A stretch of 5,400 nt of DNA, from NCBI GenBank assembly GCA_030631455.1, contig DAOVLC010000127.1, positions 1-5,400 on the forward strand, written 5' to 3'. This DNA is from Candidatus Zixiibacteriota bacterium (GTDB taxonomy: Bacteria > Zixibacteria > MSB-5A5 > JAABVY01 > JAHJOQ01). Made by a program: the position numbers and the translations under genes. The notes under the pieces were generated by a model. It saw only the letters and a list, made by a program, of their open reading frames with translations. It made no database searches and was not told the DNA's origin. This document shows, piece after piece, positions 1 through 4,528 of this stretch. Within the stretch, counting starts at the first letter, position 1. Each line of letters opens with the position of its first letter.

Positions 1-97
1 GATCCCGGTTACCGGCGAGGCGCCATCCTTCCCCGATCTCACACCATGCGAGTATACCGCAGGACGCGATTAGCTCCCGACCCATACGGATACAATA
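1..97. other. Left-edge stretch without a complete gene
   Basis: No complete gene is visible here. Reading + strand frame 2 from the left edge gives 23 residues, ending in TAG at 71-73 (IPVTGEAPSF... to ...YTAGRD). This could be the C-terminal tail of a gene entering from the left and converging on the minus-strand gene that ends at 153. Frames 1 and 3 are also open for 41 and 31 codons, so the choice of frame is a guess based on ordinary-looking codons. A minus-strand ATG at 85-83 is open to the edge but has no ribosome binding site. Confidence 0.25.
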
Positions 98-124
98 AAC
101 CCTCGCTTGATGTAAGCGAGGGTT
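98..124 (-). terminator. Intrinsic terminator after the double-CxxC protein gene
   Basis: A perfect 11-bp inverted repeat (AACCCTCGCTT with AAGCGAGGGTT) encloses a 5-base loop at 109-113. Read on the minus strand, it lies 28 bases after the TAA of the gene ending at 153 and is followed by a T-rich TTTATTGTA run, the arrangement of a Rho-independent terminator. Its plus-strand exit (GGGTTAATGTT) is less T-rich, so it may stop convergent transcription from the left only weakly. Confidence 0.8.
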
Positions 125-152
125 AATGTTCGTGCAGATGAATGCTCGGGAG

Positions 153-644
153 TTACTCGTGCTTATGCTCTTTCTTCTCCATGGCTTCCATCTTCTTCAT
201 CTCTTCTTCGGTCCTCTGGGCCATAGCCTTGATATCTGCGATCAGTTCTGGCTTATCGCCGGTCAGGATCAACACATCACCTGTCTTGGTCTCGATGTAC
301 TCTATCTTCGCACCGGCCTCGGTCAGCTTGCCGAAAGTCGTGCAGTAGCCGCACAGGTACAGGCTGTCACCCTTCTCCAAACGGTCAAGTCCCGCCATCA
401 TCTTCCCGTGGGCCGTCCTGTACGCAGGCAATAATGACGCTTCCACGGTGCTTATCTGGACGATGCCGTTAGAGATTTCGTACTGCTCCCATCCCATGGT
501 CTCCATCAGCTTAGACTCTTCCAAGAACACCTTGCACAAATCGCACCCCATGTCAAACCACGGCTTGTCGCCGCCGATCGCTCCACCGGCAAGAATGAAG
601 ATCATTGCCATTAGCACTGAAGTCACTTTCCCAAAATTCCGCAT
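153..644 (-). CDS. Exported protein with two CxxC motifs and a His-rich tail, function unknown
   Basis: The predicted protein has 163 residues. Residues 1-25 form a signal peptide or membrane anchor: a basic start (MRNFGK), a hydrophobic run over 8-24, and a Gly/Ala-rich end. There is no lipobox cysteine. The mature part has two CxxC motifs, C34-D-L-C37 and C98-G-Y-C101. Each is followed by a likely beta-hairpin (Y55 to T66, and Y116 to G129) and then a helix, so the protein looks like an internal duplication offset by about 61-64 residues. The C-terminus (about 140-163) is a charged helix rich in Met, Lys and Glu that ends in EHKHE. The cysteine pairs and histidines suggest metal binding or thiol chemistry in the envelope, but this is inference. 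I recall similar unnamed proteins in FCB-type bacteria and cannot assign a family; thioredoxin and NosL motifs do not fit well. The start at 644 was chosen over an upstream in-frame ATG at 674 because a perfect AGGAGG precedes it. The gene stands alone, with its own terminator downstream. Confidence 0.85.
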   Translation of the reverse strand: MRNFGKVTSVLMAMIFILAGGAIGGDKPWFDMGCDLCKVFLEESKLMETMGWEQYEISNGIVQISTVEASLLPAYRTAHGKMMAGLDRLEKGDSLYLCGYCTTFGKLTEAGAKIEYIETKTGDVLILTGDKPELIADIKAMAQRTEEEMKKMEAMEKKEHKHE

Positions 645-650
645 CCCATT

Positions 651-656
651 CCTCCT
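651..656 (-). promoter_or_regulatory. Shine-Dalgarno site fixing the start at 644
   Basis: On the minus strand a perfect AGGAGG lies 6 bases before the ATG at 644-642. It falls inside the reading frame that begins at the upstream ATG (674). That longer form would therefore put the ribosome site within its own coding sequence, and the shorter form also gives the cleaner signal peptide. Confidence 0.85.
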
Positions 657-759
657 AAAGTTACAGTCTTTCATCTACTACTTGCCGATGGCGGTCAGAC
701 CGACATCACGTCGTCAGGGCAACATCCCACCAGCAGTAGTTTGTGAACTCTTAAGCGCA

Positions 760-787
760 ATTATGTCTCGTCTTGTTCCCGAAGCAA
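760..787 (-). promoter_or_regulatory. Weak candidate promoter for the CxxC gene
   Basis: On the minus strand, CATAAT (765-760, five of six matches to TATAAT) lies 16 bases after TTGCTT (787-782, three of six matches to TTGACA). This would give a leader of about 110 bases before the start at 644. It is the best pair I see in the gap, but the -35 box is poor and a promoter elsewhere in 645-956 is possible. Confidence 0.25.
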
Positions 788-924
788 GAGAACATTGCAC
801 CTCTTTCCAAACATCGTAGTTGCAGACCACATTTGAGCGATATTCCATGAGTGAGTGCACAATCCGTATCAGCCTGCACCGCATATATATACAGGCATTG
901 GTTAAAGGTATAGTTTATGTAGAG

Positions 925-946
925 ACCGGCAGGTTGGACTACCGGT
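925..946 (-). terminator. Hairpin after the C1 peptidase gene, probable terminator
   Basis: Read on the minus strand, ACCGGTAG pairs with CTGCCGGT (seven Watson-Crick pairs and one G-U) around a 6-base loop. It begins 10 bases after the TAA stop at 957-959. The stem is GC-rich, but what follows is CTCTACAT rather than a clear U-tract, so it may be a weak terminator or an mRNA-stabilising 3' hairpin. Confidence 0.45.
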
Positions 947-956
947 GGAACGCTTA

Positions 957-2363
957 TTACCTGAACAGCGAATACATCGGGTCCCACGGCGGCAGGATTA
1001 TCGGGTCCTGCTTGTAGATATCGAGCACTTCCTGTGAGACAAATTCTCTCTTCACGATGACATTGTAGACGTGGCTGTCAAACCAGGTGTCGTACAATGT
1101 CCAGTAGCCATCGCTGCCTTTGCTCTTCCCCCAGCTATTCTCCACCAGCCATTTGACCGGCTTGTCGTCCTTGACATCGACTCCCACAAACACCATCGCA
1201 TGATTCGGCGCGCTCTGTCGGTATAACGCTCTCTCTGCTTTGGTCATGCTCATGTCGGTGTTGTAAATCGACTGGTAGTCGTAAATATCCATCGCCATGA
1301 TGCCATGCTCCCCGTTCTGATCCTTGCCGACATCACACGCAAACCAGACCGGTTCATCGTCGAGAACTGATTTCATGGCCGCATTGCTGAGGACGCCGAT
1401 TTCGACATTGGCATACGAGACGTCCTCGCGGTCATACATGTTCCTCGACATCCTGATTTGGTAGAACTTGCCGAATTCCTTGGTAGGATCGTTGAAGACA
1501 TTGACATACTCATTCAGATCGACGCCGACAAACTCTTCATAGAATTCCCCGGGAGTGAACATCTTCATTTCACTAACAACGGAGTCGCGATCCTCGAATC
1601 GCCAGGGAAATTCGGTCGGCGGTTCACCGAGATTCATCGCAAGCATTCTGTAAACCTCGGCGAGCATGTTTTCCTTCTCAGCTCGAAGCTCATCGACTGA
1701 CTTGCCCTGCTCATTCATATCGCGAAGCTCGATCGCGTCTGCACGGAGCTTTTTGCCGATAAGCCTGTTCATCATCCCCGTGTTTTCGGAGCTGCGTGTT
1801 TCCGGCATCGATTCTTTCGGAACCACTCCATACTTCTCGATCAGATCGACGACATAGTGCCACCAGCCACCATCAGGGAACGGACTGCGAAGCAGTATCT
1901 CCATCTCGCGGTCGAGCGGATCGCGGTCGCGAAACTCGATAACTTGTTCGAGGAAGCAGTTGGCTTTCTCCATCTTGTCCCAGAACGCGAGATAGTTCTG
2001 AGAGAACTCGAACTTGCTCAGCTTGTACTTCTCGATAACCGCGGGCCGCATGATGTTCAACCCGGCAAATAGCCAGCATCTGCCGGTCGATTTCTGATTT
2101 GTGATGCCTTTTGCCTTAATCTTGTGGCTGAAGACCCCATTGTGACTGTGTAGAATGTCGCGGTTCAGGGCCAGGCTCTTGATGTCGTTGTTTGTGATCG
2201 CGTTGTACATCGCCTTCGTATGAATATCCATTTGAAACGATGTGCGAACCTGCTCGATAAGTCCTGTAGTCAACGCTCCGTCGCCCGCGATAAGCAGGGG
2301 CGCGAAGAGAAGCAGAGCGAATGCCGCGATTACAATCGTGCCTTTGATTGGTGCGTGCTTCAT
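957..2363 (-). CDS. Exported C1-like cysteine peptidase (bleomycin hydrolase / aminopeptidase C family)
   Basis: The protein has 468 residues, about the usual 450 of bleomycin hydrolase and PepC plus a leader. Family members remove N-terminal residues from peptides as papain-fold hexamers. The papain catalytic set is complete: Gln90 (oxyanion hole) and Cys96 in NQKSTGRCW, His388 in NHAMVF, and Asn409 in ENSWG. The long insertion between Cys and His, about residues 130-340, is typical of this family and not of ordinary papains. The C-terminus (LPPWDPM, then YSLFR) keeps the WDPM signature of the arm that enters the active-site cleft in characterised members and limits cleavage to aminopeptidase action. 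Unusually, residues 1-27 form a clear signal peptide (MKHAPIK, then a long hydrophobic run ending at Ala26-Gly27), so the enzyme should leave the cytoplasm, whereas known homologues are cytosolic. It is transcribed alone, divergently from the M14 carboxypeptidase gene. The family call is firm; substrate, final location and oligomeric state are inferred. Confidence 0.93.
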   Translation of the reverse strand: MKHAPIKGTIVIAAFALLLFAPLLIAGDGALTTGLIEQVRTSFQMDIHTKAMYNAITNNDIKSLALNRDILHSHNGVFSHKIKAKGITNQKSTGRCWLFAGLNIMRPAVIEKYKLSKFEFSQNYLAFWDKMEKANCFLEQVIEFRDRDPLDREMEILLRSPFPDGGWWHYVVDLIEKYGVVPKESMPETRSSENTGMMNRLIGKKLRADAIELRDMNEQGKSVDELRAEKENMLAEVYRMLAMNLGEPPTEFPWRFEDRDSVVSEMKMFTPGEFYEEFVGVDLNEYVNVFNDPTKEFGKFYQIRMSRNMYDREDVSYANVEIGVLSNAAMKSVLDDEPVWFACDVGKDQNGEHGIMAMDIYDYQSIYNTDMSMTKAERALYRQSAPNHAMVFVGVDVKDDKPVKWLVENSWGKSKGSDGYWTLYDTWFDSHVYNVIVKREFVSQEVLDIYKQDPIILPPWDPMYSLFR

Positions 2364-2367
2364 CGTG

Positions 2368-2374
2368 TCTCCTC
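2368..2374 (-). promoter_or_regulatory. Shine-Dalgarno site of the C1 peptidase gene
   Basis: GAGGAGA on the minus strand ends 4 bases before the ATG at 2363-2361, with its AGGAG core about 5 bases away. It confirms the start that includes the signal peptide, so the leader is not an artefact of choosing too early a start. Confidence 0.8.
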
Positions 2375-2410
2375 AAGTATGCTGAAGGTTGGAATTTCCA
2401 TACGAGCGTA

Positions 2411-2439
2411 AATATAGCTCACTCCAACTGTGCTGTCAA
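2411..2439 (-). promoter_or_regulatory. Sigma70-type promoter of the C1 peptidase gene
   Basis: On the minus strand a consensus TTGACA (2439-2434) is followed, after exactly 17 bases, by TATATT (2416-2411, five of six matches to TATAAT). Transcription would start near 2404, giving a leader of about 40 bases. The -35 box sits inside a perfect inverted repeat (2432-2450), which could let a repressor block it. Confidence 0.8.
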
Positions 2440-2450
2440 CAATAGACAGC
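2432..2450. repeat. Operator-like inverted repeat over the -35 box
   Basis: GCTGTC and GACAGC form a perfect 6-bp inverted repeat separated by 7 bases, 19 bases in all. One arm and the spacer overlap the TTGACA of the minus-strand promoter. The size and position suit a dimeric regulator. Part of the symmetry arises because the consensus -35 sequence itself supplies GACA, so the significance is moderate. Confidence 0.5.
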
Positions 2451-2506
2451 GCCGCAAGTGCCTGTTTCCGTGGTATCTTCATAGGGTGTTCTGTCCGGTT
2501 TAAAAG

Positions 2507-2535
2507 TTGACAGACTGGACATTGCACGATATGAT
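2507..2535 (+). promoter_or_regulatory. Sigma70-type promoter of the M14 carboxypeptidase gene
   Basis: A consensus TTGACA (2507-2512) and TATGAT (2530-2535, five of six matches) are separated by exactly 17 bases. Transcription would begin near 2542, leaving a leader of about 28 bases before the start at 2570. Half-sites CTGTC (2491-2495) and GACAG (2509-2513) flank and overlap the -35 box, echoing the arms of the repeat at the divergent promoter. Confidence 0.8.
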
Positions 2536-2537
2536 TG

Positions 2538-2549
2538 TCCTGAACAGGA
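2538..2549. repeat. Palindrome at the transcription start of the M14 gene
   Basis: TCCTG and CAGGA flank two bases (AA), giving a 12-base palindrome that spans the predicted transcription start near 2542. It could be a regulator site, or could fold at the very 5' end of the mRNA, though the 2-base loop makes a hairpin unlikely. Position is the only support. Confidence 0.35.
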
Positions 2550-2557
2550 TTGCGACT

Positions 2558-2563
2558 AAGGAG
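2558..2563 (+). promoter_or_regulatory. Shine-Dalgarno site of the M14 carboxypeptidase gene
   Basis: AAGGAG lies 6 bases before the ATG at 2570-2572. No other in-frame start with comparable support is present, and this start gives a complete signal peptide. Confidence 0.85.
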
Positions 2564-2569
2564 ATATAG

Positions 2570-4342
2570 ATGCTGAAAACACTGACATTTCTTATGCTTA
2601 TGCTGATCGTATTTGCGCCCGTTGCACAGGCCGCGGATTTTGATAATGATTTGACAACATATTACGAGAAATCGAATTTTCTCGAAACACCAAGATATGA
2701 CGAAACGGTCGCTTTCTGCAAACTCCTCGAAGCTGAGTCTCCATTCGTCAAGTACACCAGCTTCGGAATCACGCCTCAGGGGCGTGAGTTGCCATTGCTT
2801 ATTGTCGACAAGAGCGAATCGTTCGCGCCACCGACAGACGACCGAATCGTCCTGCTCGTGATCGCATGCATCCACCCGGGTGAATCGGACGGCAAGGATG
2901 CCGGTCTGGTGCTGATACGGGATTTAATCAGAGACGATAGCCTGACGAAGCAGTTCGATGATGTCGTTTTGCTCTTCATCCCGATTTTCAACGTCGACGG
3001 CCATGAGCGTTTCGGACCATACAATAGAATCAATCAGAACGGCCCGCTCGAAATGGGATTCAGAGTGACTGCCCAGGGCTACAACCTGAATCGCGATTTC
3101 CTGAAGGCGGATTCACCGGAGATGCGTGCATGGCTGAAGCTGTTCAGGGAATGGCTTCCAGATTTCTTCATCGACTGTCACGTCACCGACGGCGCTGATT
3201 ATCAGTACACTATTACATACGGACTTGAGACACATGAGAACATGCCGGAGCCGATACGCTCATGGACGAACGACAGATTCCTTCCGAAGTTGAACTCGAC
3301 TATGGAGCAGAGCGGCTTCCCGATAGTGCCGTATGTTGTCACAAGAGACTATCTGCATATCAGCAACGGGATAATCGGCCTGCTCTGGGCCCCTCGTTAC
3401 TCGACCGGTTACGGGGCCGTGCAGAACCGCCCTGCCCTCTTGGTCGAAACCCACATGCTGAAGGATTTCAGGACACGCGTTGAAGGGACGCGCATTCTTC
3501 TGCATGAGATTATCACGATTCTGTCGGATCAGCGCGCAGAATTGAAAGATGCCGCAATGGTTGCAGACGCGAGAGTCAGCGAGATGATACCGGGTAGCTA
3601 CTATTACACCAACTATAAACGAGCAAAAGATACCACCAGCTTCATCGACTTCCTGGGAGTCGATGTCACAACTGAACCGAGTGACATATCGGGAGACGAA
3701 TGGGTGATATGGGGAGATACGCCGGTGACTTATCGTGTCCCCTATCTTGACACCTACGCTCCGGTCGACTCTGCGCTGATTCCCTACGCCTACATTATCC
3801 CGGTCGAATGGACCGAAGAGACAGACTTACTCAAGGCACACGGCGTAGACATCGAGTATCTGGATTGTGCACAGACACTCCCTGTCGACAGTTACAGGTT
3901 CGACGATATCGAGTGGGCTGATAAGCCATGGGAGAGCAGACATCGCCTCGAATTCTCGATGACCGATGTCTCCACAATGAGAGAGTTACCTGACAATTCC
4001 GCCGTCGTTCTTATGAATCAGAGATCCAATCAGGTCATCGTGCACCTGCTCGAACCGAAAGCGCCCGACTCATTCATCAGATGGGGCTTCTTCAACAGAA
4101 TATACAGCCGCAAGGAGTACTTCGAGGATTATGTCATGGAGAAAATGGCAAGGCAAATGATCGAGGAAACACCTGATCTGAGGATCGAATTCGACTCTTT
4201 ACTACAGGCCGATTCCGCGTTCGCGGCAAGCCCCCAGCAACGACTCGAATTCTTCTACGAGAGAACGCAATACGCGGACTCCACTGTCGGAGTGTATCCG
4301 GTTGGCAAGCTGATGTCGCCAGCGGATATCAAGCTGAAATGA
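2570..4342 (+). CDS. Exported M14 family zinc carboxypeptidase
   Basis: The protein has 590 residues. Residues 1-21 are a textbook signal peptide (MLKTL, a Leu/Met-rich core, then A-Q-A before Ala22), so the enzyme acts in the periplasm or outside. The M14 catalytic domain spans roughly 35-330. It has zinc ligands His102 and Glu105 in HPGES and His204 in DCHVTDGADYQY, substrate-binding Asn174-Arg175 in NLNRDF, an NVDGHER segment at 141-147 matching the family's NPDG region, and the catalytic glutamate Glu293 in VETH. All key residues are present, so it should be active; M14 enzymes usually remove C-terminal residues from peptides, but some act on other amide bonds and the specificity is not readable here. 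The C-terminal part (about 340-590) is not the usual carboxypeptidase transthyretin-like domain. Its last 90 residues (from RWGFFN at 504 to YPVGKL at 576) resemble, from memory, the conserved tail of a large bacterial M14 subgroup. It has its own promoter and is divergent from the C1 peptidase gene, suggesting a shared role in exported peptide breakdown. Confidence 0.93.
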   Translation: MLKTLTFLMLMLIVFAPVAQAADFDNDLTTYYEKSNFLETPRYDETVAFCKLLEAESPFVKYTSFGITPQGRELPLLIVDKSESFAPPTDDRIVLLVIACIHPGESDGKDAGLVLIRDLIRDDSLTKQFDDVVLLFIPIFNVDGHERFGPYNRINQNGPLEMGFRVTAQGYNLNRDFLKADSPEMRAWLKLFREWLPDFFIDCHVTDGADYQYTITYGLETHENMPEPIRSWTNDRFLPKLNSTMEQSGFPIVPYVVTRDYLHISNGIIGLLWAPRYSTGYGAVQNRPALLVETHMLKDFRTRVEGTRILLHEIITILSDQRAELKDAAMVADARVSEMIPGSYYYTNYKRAKDTTSFIDFLGVDVTTEPSDISGDEWVIWGDTPVTYRVPYLDTYAPVDSALIPYAYIIPVEWTEETDLLKAHGVDIEYLDCAQTLPVDSYRFDDIEWADKPWESRHRLEFSMTDVSTMRELPDNSAVVLMNQRSNQVIVHLLEPKAPDSFIRWGFFNRIYSRKEYFEDYVMEKMARQMIEETPDLRIEFDSLLQADSAFAASPQQRLEFFYERTQYADSTVGVYPVGKLMSPADIKLK

Positions 4343-4361
4343 AGCGGCAACCGTCCTGTAG

Positions 4362-4380
4362 CTGTTCAAGTTCTGAACAG
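4362..4380 (+). terminator. Hairpin shortly after the M14 gene, possible terminator
   Basis: CTGTTC (4362-4367) and GAACAG (4375-4380) form a 6-bp stem with a 7-base loop, extendable by a G-U pair. It begins 20 bases after the TGA at 4340-4342. No U-tract follows, and a second small stem (GCGG with CCGC, 4383-4395) comes next, so this may be a weak or factor-dependent end. Because it is symmetric, a protein-binding site is also possible. Confidence 0.35.
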
Positions 4381-4395
4381 TCGCGGTCCAGCCGC

Positions 4396-4439
4396 TATCC
4401 CTGAGTCAATCTAACAGTTGCTTGGGCGCCAGAGGGATA
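4396..4439. repeat. Spaced 7-bp inverted repeat upstream of the membrane protein gene
   Basis: TATCCCT (4396-4402) and AGGGATA (4433-4439) are exact inverted copies separated by 30 bases. The right arm overlaps GGATATCC (4435-4442), itself a palindrome, ending 13 bases before the -35 box at 4456. It could be a looped 3' structure of the M14 mRNA or an operator pair for the next gene. The 4343-4528 gap holds no gene. Confidence 0.35.
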
Positions 4440-4455
4440 TCCACTCAATTATTGC

Positions 4456-4484
4456 TTGCGAAGACGTATTACATTGGTTATGAT
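4456..4484 (+). promoter_or_regulatory. Probable promoter of the membrane protein gene
   Basis: TTGCGA (4456-4461, four of six matches) and TATGAT (4479-4484, five of six) are separated by 17 bases, the same spacing as the two promoters in the peptidase control region. Transcription would start near 4491, giving a leader of about 38 bases. This suggests the gene is transcribed separately from the M14 gene. Confidence 0.55.
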
Positions 4485-4503
4485 TGCTTCGATTTGCTTC
4501 GAT
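4484..4503 (+). repeat. Perfect 10-bp tandem direct repeat at the transcription start
   Basis: TTGCTTCGAT occurs twice without a gap (4484-4493 and 4494-4503). It begins at the last base of the -10 box and covers the predicted start of transcription. The 10-base period is about one turn of DNA, so two protein subunits could bind the same face. TTGCTT also occurs at 4418-4423 and 4452-4457, giving four copies within 86 bases. Confidence 0.7.
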
Positions 4504-4515
4504 AACAAGTGATGA

Positions 4516-4521
4516 AAGAGG
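4516..4521 (+). promoter_or_regulatory. Ribosome binding site of the membrane protein gene
   Basis: AAGAGG lies 7 bases before the ATG at 4529-4531. It is weaker than the sites of the other three genes. The nearby GTG (4509) and ATG (4512) are out of frame with the protein, so 4529 is the best start. Confidence 0.55.
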
Positions 4522-4528
4522 CATACTA

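Larger units (their letters stand above)
645..956. other. 312-base gap: leader of the CxxC gene and 3' end of the peptidase gene
   Basis: No gene is supported here. On the minus strand it starts with the short 3' flank of the C1 peptidase gene, including the hairpin at 925-946. It then crosses an AT-rich patch (around 884-892, alternating T and A) and ends with the promoter and leader of the CxxC gene. A short inverted repeat, TCTTG (771-775) with CAAGA (785-789), lies within the candidate promoter. The open frames across it on either strand lack a ribosome binding site or run into neighbouring genes. Confidence 0.6.

Noticed and set aside
1..85. Minus-strand frame open from ATG at 85-83 to the left edge
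   Set aside because: No Shine-Dalgarno sequence precedes it and it would start just after the terminator with only 28 codons visible.
645..674. In-frame upstream ATG adding ten residues to the CxxC protein
   Set aside because: The perfect AGGAGG lies within this extension, 6 bases before the ATG at 644, and the extension spoils the signal peptide start.
448..819. 123-codon plus-strand open frame opposite the CxxC gene
   Set aside because: It is antisense to a gene with a clear ribosome site, signal peptide and terminator, and has no start signals of its own.
884..892. Alternating TA run as a promoter
   Set aside because: No suitable -35 box lies at the right distance on either strand.
751..987. 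78-codon minus-strand open frame in the gap
   Set aside because: It starts inside the C1 peptidase coding end, lacks a ribosome binding site and overlaps the gene in another frame.
2360..2875. 171-codon minus-strand open frame across the divergent promoters
   Set aside because: It would run through both promoters and antisense to the M14 signal peptide, with Cys/Arg/Gln-rich low-plausibility sequence.
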